Assembly (NCBI RefSeq): GCF_030412015.1
Contig: NZ_JASNRD010000019.1
Location: forward strand, 56,187-120,186
DNA from: Massilia sp. YIM B02763
GTDB lineage: Bacteria; Pseudomonadota; Gammaproteobacteria; Burkholderiales; Burkholderiaceae_D
Reading direction: 5' to 3'
Length of the DNA: 64,000 bases
Part shown: positions 25,274 to 33,731 of the stretch, one piece after another
How positions within the stretch are numbered: the stretch's first letter is position 1
How the letters are laid out: every line of letters starts with the position of its first letter
Translations under genes and position numbers: made by a program
The notes under the pieces: generated by a model
What the model saw: only the letters and a program-made list of their open reading frames with translations
Databases searched by the model: none
What the model was told of the DNA's origin: nothing

Positions 25274-26998
25274 ATGCAAACGACCGTGGAACACCATCCC
25301 TCCCAATCCGACAAGCGCCTGCACATGGCGCTCGCTGCCCTCGACGCCATCAACCGCACCCAGGCGGTGGCCGAATTCGACCTGAACGGCCAGCTGCTGC
25401 ACGCGAACCAGAACTTCCTCGACACGATGGGCTATACCCGCGCCGAGGTGACGGGCCGCCACCACCGCACGTTCTGCCTGCCGGCCTTCGTGGCCTCGGA
25501 AGACTATGCCGTGTTCTGGCAGGCGCTGGCCCAGGGCCATCCCTGCAGCGGCGACTACATGCGGGTGGCGAAGAACGGCGCCACGCTGTGGCTGCGCGCC
25601 TCGTACAACCCCGTGTTCGACGCCGACGGCAAGCCCGTCAAGGTGATCAAGTTCGCCACCGACATCACGGCCGACAAGCTGCGCCAGGCCGACTTCGAAG
25701 GGCGCATGCGCGCGCTCGACCGCGTGCAGGCCGTGATCGAATTCGACCTCGAGGGCCGCATCCTGCACGCCAACCAGAATTTCCTCGATGCGATGGGCTA
25801 CGGCCTCGACGAGATCGTCGGCCAGGAGCACGCGATGTTCTGCGAACCGGCGTTCGGCCGCTCGCACGACTACCGCCTGTTCTGGAAGCACCTGGCCGAC
25901 GGCCAGTTCCATGCCGGCGAATTCAAGCGCGTCGCCAAGGACGGCCGCGTCGTCTGGCTGCAGGCGACCTACAACCCGATCTTCGACGCCGGGGGCAAGC
26001 CGGTCAAGGTCGTGAAGTTCGCCACCGACATTACCGCGCAGAAGATGCGCGATGCCGAGACGCGCGGCAAGATCGATGCGATCGGCCGCTCGCAGGCCAT
26101 GATCGAGTTCGACCTGCGCGGCAACGTGCTGGCCGCGAACGAGAACTTCCTGCGCACCATGGGCTACGTCGAGGACGAAGTGATCGGCCGCCACCACAGC
26201 ATGTTCTGCGATCCGGCGCACGTGAAGAGCGCCGCCTACCGCCACTTCTGGGCCAACCTGGCCCAGGGCCAGTTCCAGTCGGGCCGCTTCTGCCGCCGCG
26301 GCAAGCACGATGCCGACATCTGGATCCTGGCGACCTACAATCCCATCCTGGACGCCAACGGCAAGCCCTACAAGGTCGTCAAGTTCGCGATGGACGTCAC
26401 CGAGCAGGTGCACCGCGAGGAGCTGGTGCGCAGCAAGATCAAGGCCATTTCCGGCGTGCTGACGGGACTGACCCAGTCGATCGCCTCGATCGCCCAGGCA
26501 TCGCAGCAGTCGGCCGGCCTGGCCACGCAGACCCAGGGCGAGGCGGCGCAGGGCAGCAAGCTGCTGGCCCGCTCGCGCGATGCGATGACGGCGATCCAGA
26601 CCTCGTCCGGCGAAGTGCGCGAGATCATCGACACCATCGGCGACATCGCCGGCCAGACCCACCTGCTCGCGTTCAACGCCGCGATCGAGGCGGCGCGCGC
26701 GGGCGCCCACGGCGCCGGCTTCTCGGTCGTCGCCAACGAAGTGCGCAAGCTGGCCGAGAAGTCGGCGCAGGCGGCGCGCGAGATCGCCAAGCTGATCAAC
26801 GAAACCGTCGGCCGCGTGGGCGAAGGCACGCGCCTGGCCGCCGAGGTCGAGGAAGCGTTCGCCAGCATCGTCCAGTCGGTCGCCGAGACCAGCGCATCGA
26901 TCGGCCAGATCCACGCCTCGACCAGCGCCCAGGCCGGCGCCACGCAGGATGCCTCGGCCCTGCTGCAGGAGCTGGAAAGCATCGCGACGGAGCGCTGA
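25274..26998 (+). CDS. Soluble methyl-accepting chemotaxis protein with three PAS domains
   Basis: The 574-residue protein has three tandem PAS domains of about 122 residues each, clearly duplicates of one another: LLHANQNFLDTMGY, ILHANQNFLDAMGY and VLAANENFLRTMGY mark the same position. A receptor signalling domain follows (from about residue 400) with the hairpin tip IGDIAGQTHLLAFNAAIEAA. No membrane segment or CheR/CheB tether peptide is seen, so it is cytosolic, like BdlA or other PAS chemoreceptors that sense redox state or small ligands. The downstream triple-CheW gene begins 3 bp after its stop. I start at the ATG at 25274; a TTG at 25235 would add 13 residues. No strong Shine-Dalgarno is visible. 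Confidence 0.9.
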   Translation: MQTTVEHHPSQSDKRLHMALAALDAINRTQAVAEFDLNGQLLHANQNFLDTMGYTRAEVTGRHHRTFCLPAFVASEDYAVFWQALAQGHPCSGDYMRVAKNGATLWLRASYNPVFDADGKPVKVIKFATDITADKLRQADFEGRMRALDRVQAVIEFDLEGRILHANQNFLDAMGYGLDEIVGQEHAMFCEPAFGRSHDYRLFWKHLADGQFHAGEFKRVAKDGRVVWLQATYNPIFDAGGKPVKVVKFATDITAQKMRDAETRGKIDAIGRSQAMIEFDLRGNVLAANENFLRTMGYVEDEVIGRHHSMFCDPAHVKSAAYRHFWANLAQGQFQSGRFCRRGKHDADIWILATYNPILDANGKPYKVVKFAMDVTEQVHREELVRSKIKAISGVLTGLTQSIASIAQASQQSAGLATQTQGEAAQGSKLLARSRDAMTAIQTSSGEVREIIDTIGDIAGQTHLLAFNAAIEAARAGAHGAGFSVVANEVRKLAEKSAQAAREIAKLINETVGRVGEGTRLAAEVEEAFASIVQSVAETSASIGQIHASTSAQAGATQDASALLQELESIATER

Positions 26999-27001
26999 GC
27001 C

Positions 27002-28405
27002 ATGCACGCGCATCATGTGGACGGCGCTGACGGCCCGCTCGGCCTGCGCCTCGCCGAAGCGACCGTCGGCGCAGTCCGGCTCGGCATTCCCGCCGACGCC
27101 GTGCTCCAGGCGATTCCCGCGCCCCGCCAGACCACGCTGCTGCCGCGCCGCCACGGCGCCCTGAGCGGCATCGTCGACCACGATGGCGTGCTGGTGCCCG
27201 TGGTCGACCTGGGCCGCTGGGTCGACGTCGGCAGCGCGCCGGCCGCCACGGGCAAGCCGCACATCCTCGTGCTGCGTGCCAGCGGCGGCCTGCTGGGCCT
27301 GCGCGTCGATACGGTCGGCGCCGTGCTCGACGCGGCGCCCGGCGCGGCCACGCGCCTGTACCACGACGACGATCCGGAAGAAGTGTTCCACAGCGCCGTG
27401 CGCTCGCCCGCCGACGGCGGCATCCTGAGCCTGCTCGACGTCGACCGGCTGGCCGTGCTGGCCGCGGCCTGGAGCGACGCCGCCGGCCTCGCGGCAGGCG
27501 CGCCGGACCCGGCGTCCGCGGCGCCGGCCGGCGCCGGCCTGCCGCAATTGCTTCCTTACGCCTTGCTGCGCGCGGGCGGCGCGCGGCTGGGCGTGCCTGC
27601 CGCCGACCTCGTCGAAGTCATCCCGATGCCGCCCTTGGAGCAGATCGGCGGCATCGGCGGCATCGGCGGCGCCTACTGCATGTGGCGCGGCCGCCACGTG
27701 GCGGTGCTGGCCGGCGCCGACGTGCTGCCCACCTCCGCGGCATCGGACGCGTCCGCCCCCCTGCTGGCCGTGATCGAGCACGGCGGCCTCGCGCTGGGCG
27801 TCCCGGTCCATGCCGTCCTGCAGCTCGCCGGCTTCGATCCGTCCCTGGCCGTGTCCGTGGCAGGCTGCGTCGCCGAGGCGTTCGATGCCGACGGCCCCGT
27901 GCACCTGCTCGACACGGCGCGCCTGTTCGCCCGCTCTCCCGAAGCGGCGCTCAGCCGCCCCGCCGACGCCGCGCCCGCGGCACGCCAGGGCGGCGGTGGC
28001 GGCCAGGAGGCGCACAACGCGGTCGCCTACATCGTGTTCGAGGCCGACGGCATGCAGGCGGTCCCGATCGACGCCGTCGAACAGGTGACGGCGCTCGCCG
28101 CGCCGGCCCCCGCCACGCTGGAATGGCAGGACCGGGCGATTCCCGTGGCCGACCTGCGCGGCGCGGACGGTTACGACACGGATGCCGGCGCACACCTGAT
28201 GGTGGTGCGCGCCGGCGAGCGGCACCTGGCCTGCGTGGTGACGCGCGTGCACGTGCTGATCCCGCCGGGCGACGGCCGCCTGTACCGCATGGGCGGCCAG
28301 GGCGGCCTGCCGCTCGAATTCATCACCACGGGCAGCGGCGCGGAACAGGCCAGCTACCGGACCGTCGACCTGGCGGCGCAGGCCGTGGCGCGGCTGGCGG
28401 CGTGA
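27002..28405 (+). CDS. Triple CheW-domain protein
   Basis: The 467-residue product contains three consecutive CheW-like domains. The first covers about 10-140 (AVRLGIPADAVLQAIPAP, VDHDGVLVPVVDLGRWVDV). The second covers about 180-300 (YALLRAGGARLGVPAADLVE). The third covers about 340-460 (VAYIVFEADGMQAVPIDAVE, WQDRAIPVADLRG). CheW couples receptors to the CheA kinase; multi-CheW proteins may build or modify receptor arrays. It follows the PAS receptor gene by 3 bp, so the two probably work together. A short IGG repeat (IGGIGGIGG) lies in the second domain. No cheA, cheY or other chemotaxis gene is in the window. Confidence 0.86.
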   Translation: MHAHHVDGADGPLGLRLAEATVGAVRLGIPADAVLQAIPAPRQTTLLPRRHGALSGIVDHDGVLVPVVDLGRWVDVGSAPAATGKPHILVLRASGGLLGLRVDTVGAVLDAAPGAATRLYHDDDPEEVFHSAVRSPADGGILSLLDVDRLAVLAAAWSDAAGLAAGAPDPASAAPAGAGLPQLLPYALLRAGGARLGVPAADLVEVIPMPPLEQIGGIGGIGGAYCMWRGRHVAVLAGADVLPTSAASDASAPLLAVIEHGGLALGVPVHAVLQLAGFDPSLAVSVAGCVAEAFDADGPVHLLDTARLFARSPEAALSRPADAAPAARQGGGGGQEAHNAVAYIVFEADGMQAVPIDAVEQVTALAAPAPATLEWQDRAIPVADLRGADGYDTDAGAHLMVVRAGERHLACVVTRVHVLIPPGDGRLYRMGGQGGLPLEFITTGSGAEQASYRTVDLAAQAVARLAA

Positions 28406-28446
28406 GCGCTACAAATTCGATACAAAACTCCGTCGAAGTCGTAATA

Positions 28447-28458
28447 GAACGGTCGTTC
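28447..28458. promoter_or_regulatory. Candidate TetR-type fatty-acid operator upstream of fadL
   Basis: GAACGGTCGTTC is a 12-bp palindrome apart from its two central bases, about 80 bp before the FadL-like gene. It resembles the GAAC-N4-GTTC operators of TetR-family fatty-acid regulators in beta- and gammaproteobacteria. The regulator gene is not in the window. Confidence 0.45.
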
Positions 28459-28537
28459 AAAAAATGCTATGCTTGCGCCCGCCAGCCTCAGCCACCGAAG
28501 CCGGGGGGCAACATCCTCATATAACAGGAGTGAGACA

Positions 28538-29953
28538 ATGAATCCCAAGCAACTTTCCCTCATCATCGCCCTGGCCCTGGGCGCCGCCTCGATGAACGCG
28601 GGCGCGTCCGGCTACCGCTTCGGCTCGCAGAGCGTCTCCGCGCAAGGCACGGCCGAATCGAACGGCGCCGAAGCGGCCGACGCTTCGACCATCTTCGCCA
28701 ACCCGGCCGGCCTGTCGCGCCTCGAAGGCCGCCAGTTCATGGGCGGCGTGACGGCGCTGGTGCCGCACTCGACCTTCCAGGACAGCGGCTCGACCCGCTT
28801 CACCCGCACCCCGGTCGGCGGCAAGACCTCGCAGGACGACTATGCGCCGGAAGTCGTGGCCGCGCCGTCGCTGTACTACAGCCAGAAGATCGACGACCGC
28901 TGGACCGCAGGCGTGGGCGTGTTCGTCCCCTACGGCACCAAGCTGGACTACGACTGGAACTGGTCGGGCCGCTACGCGCTGACCAACATCAAGCTGGAAG
29001 CCGTGACGATCAACCCGTCCGTGTCGTTCAAGGTCAACGAGCAGCACGCATTCGGCTTCGGCATCGACGCCGAATACATGAAGGCGCGCCTGGGCCAGGG
29101 CGTGGACGTGCCGGGCAGCGTCATCGCCGCGCAGGCGAGCGGCAGCGGCGCCGTGCTGGCGCGCCAGATCGCGGCGCTGGGCGGCAACCCGGCCCTGCTG
29201 GCCACGGCAGGCGACGCCCACGGCAGCGTCGAGGGCAAGGACTGGGGCTACGGCTTCAACCTGGGCTACATGTACTCGCCGACCGAAAGCACCCGCTTCG
29301 GCATCGCCTACCGCTCGTCGATCAAGCACGAGCTGAAGGGCGGCGCGATCTGGGACTTCTCGGGCGTGACCAGCAGCCCGGTCGTCAACGGCGTGCTGCA
29401 GAGCGCTTCGCACCGCGCCAACTCGGCCGCGCGCGTCGACCTGCGCACCCCGGAAACCCTGTCGATCAACGCCTTCCACCAGTTCGACGAGAAATGGGCC
29501 GGCATGGCCGACGTGACCTGGTCGCGCACCTCGCGCATGGAAAACATCGACATCCAGTTCGTCGGCACCACCGAAGGCGACGAGACCATCCGCCAGCAGT
29601 GGAAGAACACCGTGCGCGTTTCGCTCGGCGGCAACTACAAGCTGAACGAGGCCGTCACCCTGCGCGCCGGCATCGCCCACGACGACGCCCCGATCCGCAG
29701 CGACGCGCTGCGCCACGCCGCCCTGCCGGATGCGGACCGCATGCAGCTGTCCTTCGGCGCCAACTGGAAGCTGACCCCGAACTCCTCGCTCGACATGGCC
29801 TACAGCTATCTCGACTTCAAGGATGCCAACGGCAACTACAGCAACAACTGCAACCCGCTGGCGACGACCTGCACGGGCAACGGCGAAACGACGCGCGGCA
29901 CCTGGAAGACCCATATGCAGTTGCTCGGCCTGGCGTACAACGTTAAGTTCTGA
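28538..29953 (+). CDS. FadL/OmpP1-family outer-membrane porin
   Basis: The 471-residue protein has a signal peptide (about 1-25, ending NAGA) and the FadL opening SGYRFGSQSVSAQGTAESNG...ASTIFANPAGLSRL, where the N-terminal hatch and NPAGL motif are typical. The rest is beta-barrel with Gly/Tyr/Trp-rich strands and a Phe at the C-terminus (AYNVKF) for outer-membrane insertion. It should carry long-chain fatty acids or other hydrophobic compounds across the outer membrane. AGGAG is upstream of the ATG, and a strong terminator follows at 29976. Confidence 0.92.
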   Translation: MNPKQLSLIIALALGAASMNAGASGYRFGSQSVSAQGTAESNGAEAADASTIFANPAGLSRLEGRQFMGGVTALVPHSTFQDSGSTRFTRTPVGGKTSQDDYAPEVVAAPSLYYSQKIDDRWTAGVGVFVPYGTKLDYDWNWSGRYALTNIKLEAVTINPSVSFKVNEQHAFGFGIDAEYMKARLGQGVDVPGSVIAAQASGSGAVLARQIAALGGNPALLATAGDAHGSVEGKDWGYGFNLGYMYSPTESTRFGIAYRSSIKHELKGGAIWDFSGVTSSPVVNGVLQSASHRANSAARVDLRTPETLSINAFHQFDEKWAGMADVTWSRTSRMENIDIQFVGTTEGDETIRQQWKNTVRVSLGGNYKLNEAVTLRAGIAHDDAPIRSDALRHAALPDADRMQLSFGANWKLTPNSSLDMAYSYLDFKDANGNYSNNCNPLATTCTGNGETTRGTWKTHMQLLGLAYNVKF

Positions 29954-29975
29954 TCGAACGCAAACGCTGCATGAA

Positions 29976-30008
29976 GCCGGCACGGGTTCTCCCCGTGCCG
30001 GCTTTTTT
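29976..30008 (+). terminator. Rho-independent terminator of the FadL gene
   Basis: GCCGGCACGGG (29976-29986) pairs perfectly with CCCGTGCCGGC (29992-30002), followed by six T residues (30003-30008). Most of this T-run is part of the target duplicated by the adjacent IS element. Confidence 0.93.
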
Positions 30009-30011
30009 CAT

Positions 30012-31085
30012 GGCGCTGTTCGCGTTAGTTATGTGAACCGGACGCCGCCGCTGCGGTCTTACCCACTGTCGAGGTAACTCATGGGGAGACCGCAATGCGC
30101 AGCCTGGTATTCGCTGACCTGTTCGCCGCCTTGACGAACTTGCCGCTGCGCACCGACGATCTTGCCCGGCTGCGCACCTGGATTGCCTCCATCGCCCATC
30201 CGGGAGAATGCATGTCCCTCATCGAACAAGCTGCCGGCATCCCCCCATGCCCGCACTGCGCTTGTACCCGTGTGCATCGTTGCGGCCGCGCCAGCGGACT
30301 GCAGCGTTTTCGGTGCTGCCGTTGCCGCCGCAGCTACAATGCCTTGACGGGAACGCCGCTCGCGCGCTTGCGCAAGAAGGAAAAATGGCTGCCGTATCTG
30401 CAGTGCCTGCTCGAGTCGCGCACCGTGCGCGATACTGCCACCGTCACCGCTGTGCACCGCACGACCAGCTTTCGCTGGCGCCACCGTTTCGTCCCAGGCG
30501 CCATGCACGAGCGCCCACGGCAGTTGTCGGCCATCGTCGAGGCGGACGAAACCTATCTGCTCGAATCGCAGAAGGGCTCGCGTCAGCTCGACCGGCCGCC
30601 GAGGAAACGGGGCGGCGTTGCCAGGCGCCGCGGGATCAACCGCGACCACGACTGCCTGCTGGTGGCGCGCGACCGCAGCGGCCGCACGCTGGATTTCCAT
30701 ACGGGCCGCGGCCCCGTCACGGCAAGCCAGCTGACGCGGTGCCTGCGACCGGTGCTGGCCAGCGATGCGTTACTGGTCAGCGATGCGGCGCTCGCCTACA
30801 GAACCTTCGCGGCAACAGCCGGGGTCAGCCATGAGGCAGTGAACGCGAAGGCAGGCGTACGCGCGCGCGGCGCGCTCCATCTCCAGAATGTGAACGGCTG
30901 GCACAGCCGCTTCAAGACGTGGCTGCTGCGTTTTCGCGGCGTGGCCAGCCGCTACCTCGTCCATTACTCCGGCTGGCAGCGCGTCCTGGACGACCGGCAC
31001 CTGACCACACCCGCCTTGCTGTTGCGCGCAGCACTACGCTGCCGCCGGACGCCCGGTGCTTTATCTAATTAACGCGAACAGCGCC
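30012..31085 (+). mobile_element. IS1595-family insertion sequence, complete
   Basis: This 1074-bp element has 20-bp terminal inverted repeats with one mismatch. The left end starts GGCGCTGTTCGCGTTA and the right end is its complement, closing at 31085. It is flanked by identical 8-bp direct repeats TTTTTCAT at 30004-30011 and 31086-31093, the duplication size usual for IS1595. It encodes one transposase. Matching ends and intact duplication indicate a recent, unrearranged insertion, here just behind the terminator of the FadL gene and 334 bp before crtE. Confidence 0.95.
30095..31072 (+). CDS. IS1595-family transposase
   Basis: The 325-residue DDE-type transposase has an N-terminal zinc ribbon with CPHC and a later CCRC-type pair (residues about 51-86: CPHCACTRVHRC, RCCRCRRSY). 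The catalytic core begins at IVEADETYLLES with the first aspartate, continues to LLVSDAALAY with the second, and ends with the NVNGWHSRFKTWLLRFRGVA segment where the family has its third acidic or Asn residue. GGGGAGA precedes the ATG. The frame is intact and fills the space between the inverted repeats. Confidence 0.92.
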   Translation: MRSLVFADLFAALTNLPLRTDDLARLRTWIASIAHPGECMSLIEQAAGIPPCPHCACTRVHRCGRASGLQRFRCCRCRRSYNALTGTPLARLRKKEKWLPYLQCLLESRTVRDTATVTAVHRTTSFRWRHRFVPGAMHERPRQLSAIVEADETYLLESQKGSRQLDRPPRKRGGVARRRGINRDHDCLLVARDRSGRTLDFHTGRGPVTASQLTRCLRPVLASDALLVSDAALAYRTFAATAGVSHEAVNAKAGVRARGALHLQNVNGWHSRFKTWLLRFRGVASRYLVHYSGWQRVLDDRHLTTPALLLRAALRCRRTPGALSN

Positions 31086-31093
31086 TTTTTCAT

Positions 31094-31419
31094 GGCCCGG
31101 CCCGAACCTTGACCCGCTGTTGACCCGCTGATTCCTCACGGCATCCCTTTCCGGCGCGGCCGCCGCCCCCCTCGTTTCGCTCGCCATGCCGGCCGGGTGA
31201 ATTCATCAAATCTGTATAGACAATCCGTCGCAAGCCAGTGTCCATGCGGCTTTGCGAGGCATCGGCAGGGTCCGCCCCACCCCGGCCTTTCCATCGAAAA
31301 ATAGCCTGACGAGCGGGTCCGCACGTTTGAATGTGATTAATCATTCCTCAACTTTGTTTCCGGTATCATGGGCTTCGAATTCATCAATTTTTCGTTGCCG
31401 GCATCGGCGGAGGAAACGC
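31094..31419. other. Intergenic region between the IS element and crtE
   Basis: About 325 bp without a supported gene. It contains two abutting 11-bp direct repeats TTGACCCGCTG (31109-31119 and 31120-31130) and an AT-richer stretch near 31320-31410 before the crtE start. The crt promoter should be here, but I see no convincing consensus hexamers. The direct repeats may be a regulator site. Confidence 0.6.
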
Positions 31420-32391
31420 ATGATCAAGCAGACATGGCGGTTCGACGGTCTCGACGGAGTGGAAGACCTGGACGCGCTGCGCCGGGACATCGAGGACCGC
31501 ATGGCGGCTTTGCTCGCCGACAGCGACAAGGCCGACCTGCTGACGCATGCGATGCGCGCCGGCACCCTCGGCGCGGGCAAGCGCATGCGTCCCCTGCTCC
31601 TGATGCTCGTCGCGCGCGACCTCGGCTGCGATTCGCCCGCCCTCGTCGACGTCGGCTGCGCCGTCGAGATGGTGCACGCGGCCTCGCTGATCCTGGACGA
31701 CATGCCGTGCATGGACGATGCGCGCCTGCGCCGCGGCAAGCCGGCGATCCACGTGGCCTACGGCGAGGACATCGCCATCCTGGCATCGGTGGCCCTGCTC
31801 AGCCGCGCCTTCTGCATCCTGAGCGCGGCCGAGGACATCCCGCCCGCCGTGCGCACCCGCCTCGTGTGCGCGCTGGGCGAGACGGTCGGCACGCAAGGCC
31901 TCGTGCGCGGCCAGTTCCTCGACCTGCACGGCGGCGCGCGCTCGGCCGCCGAGATCGCCGAGACCAACGAACTCAAGACCGGCGTGCTGCTGGGCGCCGC
32001 CGTCGACATGGCGGCCATCGTGGCCGAGGCCGACGAGCGCACGGCCCGCTCGCTGCGCGCGTTCGCGCTCGCGGCCGGCCAGGCCTTCCAGATCCGCGAC
32101 GACTTCCAGGACGGTCCCGGCAACGACAGCGCCGTCACCGGCAAGGACACGGGCAAGGATGCCGGCAAGGCCACCTTCGTGAATACCCTCGGCGTCGAGG
32201 AAGCGCGCCGGCGCCTGCTGGCCCACCTGGTCGAGGCCGAGCGCCACCTGGACGCCGCCGTCGGCGCGCGCCAGGGTACCCGCCAGTTCGTGCGGAGCCT
32301 GTTCGGCCAGGCACTGCCGGCGGCACGCGCCGGCGATGCGGCGCGGCCATCCCGCGCCCAGGCGGACGGCATCGCCGCCGCGCGCGCCTGA
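31420..32391 (+). CDS. crtE: Geranylgeranyl diphosphate synthase CrtE
   Basis: The 323-residue polyprenyl synthase makes the C20 precursor for carotenoids from farnesyl diphosphate. The first Asp-rich motif DDMPCMDD is at residues 93-100 with RLRRGKP behind it; the second is RDDFQD. The KRMRP substrate-binding site at 54-58 is present. GGAGGAAACGC precedes the ATG; an upstream open extension has no family similarity. It is the first gene of crtE-X-Y-I-B, 23 bp before crtX. Confidence 0.95.
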   Translation: MIKQTWRFDGLDGVEDLDALRRDIEDRMAALLADSDKADLLTHAMRAGTLGAGKRMRPLLLMLVARDLGCDSPALVDVGCAVEMVHAASLILDDMPCMDDARLRRGKPAIHVAYGEDIAILASVALLSRAFCILSAAEDIPPAVRTRLVCALGETVGTQGLVRGQFLDLHGGARSAAEIAETNELKTGVLLGAAVDMAAIVAEADERTARSLRAFALAAGQAFQIRDDFQDGPGNDSAVTGKDTGKDAGKATFVNTLGVEEARRRLLAHLVEAERHLDAAVGARQGTRQFVRSLFGQALPAARAGDAARPSRAQADGIAAARA

Positions 32392-32414
32392 CCCGCCCTG
32401 TCCAGGCACCGGCC

Positions 32415-33731
32415 ATGGCCCACTTCGGCGTCGTCGCCCCCGCCTTCTACAGCCACTACAAGGCCCTGCAGGCGCTCGCCGGGGCGCTGGTCGCGCACGG
32501 CCACCGCGTCACCTTCCTGCACCGCCCCGACGCCGCCGCCTACCTCGACGATGCGCGCATCGGCTTTCACGCCGTCGGCAGCGGCACGCATCCGCCCGGC
32601 TCGCTGGACGCCGTCGCGCGCCGCGCCGCCAATCCCGGCGGTCCCCTGCGCCTGCGCCGCGTAATCGCCGACATGGCCGGCAGCACCGACATGCTGTGCC
32701 GCGAGCTGCCCGCTGCCATCGAATCGCTCGGCATCGACGCCATCATCGCCGACCAGATGGAAGCGGCCGGCGGCCTCGTGGCCGACGGCATGAAGCTGCC
32801 CTTCGTCTCCATCGCCAACGCCCTGCCCGTCAACCGCGAGCCGGGCATTCCCCTGCCCGTGATGCCATTCGCCTACGAGGACAGCGAAAAGGGGCGGCGC
32901 ATGGTCGAGGGCAGCACCAGGGTCTACGACTGGATGATGGGCGCGCACGGCCGCGTGATCGCCGAGCACGCGCGGCGCTTCGGCCTGGGCGAGCGCAGCG
33001 CCCTGCACCACTGCCTGTCGCCGCTGGCGCAGATCAGCCAGACCGTGCGCGAATTCGATTTCCCGCGCCGCGAGGCGCCCGCGCACTTCCACCACGTGGG
33101 CCCGCTGCGTCCGCTCGCGCAAGGTCCCGCCGCCGATCCGTACGCCCATGCGATGCCCGACGTGGCCGACGGCAAGCCCTTCGTGTTCGCATCGCTGGGC
33201 ACCATGCAGGGCGGCCGCTTCGGCCTGTTCGAGCGCATCGCAAGGGCCTGCCGCCGCGAGGGCGTGCAGCTGCTCATCGCCCATTGCGGCGGCCTGGACG
33301 CGCGCCAGGAACGCGCGCTGCGCCAGGCCGGCGCCACCTGGGTGTGCGCGTTCGCGCCCCAGCGGGCGGTGCTCGAACGGGCCGACGCCGTCATCTCGCA
33401 TGCGGGCGTGAACACGGTGCTCGACGCCATCGCCGCGCGCACGCCGATCCTGGCGCTGCCGATCGCCTTCGACCATCCGGGCATGGCGGCGCGCATGCTG
33501 CATGCGGGCGTGGGCCTGCATGCGTCGTACCGCTTCGCCACGAGCGGCGCCATCGCGCGCAAGCTGCGGCGCCTGCTCGACGATCCGGGCTTCGCGCCCA
33601 AGCTGGAGGCACTGTCCGGCGCCGTCGCGCGCGCCGGCGGCACGGCACGCGCCGTCGACATCATCGAAGCGGCGCTGGCGCCGCGTCCGCCGCAGCCGCT
33701 GCGGGAGCGGCAGCGAGAGACGGCGGCATGA
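32415..33731 (+). CDS. crtX: Zeaxanthin glucosyltransferase CrtX
   Basis: The 438-residue family 1 glycosyltransferase is expected to add glucose from UDP-glucose to zeaxanthin. The N-terminus MAHFGVVAPAFYSHYKALQA carries the acceptor-site histidine region. The C-terminal sugar-nucleotide motif is VISHAGVNTVLDAIAARTP followed by IAFDHPGMAARM. Its place between crtE and crtY matches Pantoea-type clusters. It overlaps crtY by 4 bp (ATGA). Confidence 0.92.
   Translation: MAHFGVVAPAFYSHYKALQALAGALVAHGHRVTFLHRPDAAAYLDDARIGFHAVGSGTHPPGSLDAVARRAANPGGPLRLRRVIADMAGSTDMLCRELPAAIESLGIDAIIADQMEAAGGLVADGMKLPFVSIANALPVNREPGIPLPVMPFAYEDSEKGRRMVEGSTRVYDWMMGAHGRVIAEHARRFGLGERSALHHCLSPLAQISQTVREFDFPRREAPAHFHHVGPLRPLAQGPAADPYAHAMPDVADGKPFVFASLGTMQGGRFGLFERIARACRREGVQLLIAHCGGLDARQERALRQAGATWVCAFAPQRAVLERADAVISHAGVNTVLDAIAARTPILALPIAFDHPGMAARMLHAGVGLHASYRFATSGAIARKLRRLLDDPGFAPKLEALSGAVARAGGTARAVDIIEAALAPRPPQPLRERQRETAA

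Noticed and set aside
25217..28252. A 1011-codon minus-strand frame spanning the chemoreceptor and CheW genes
   Set aside because: It crosses two clear genes on the other strand and repeats three times only because the PAS domains do.
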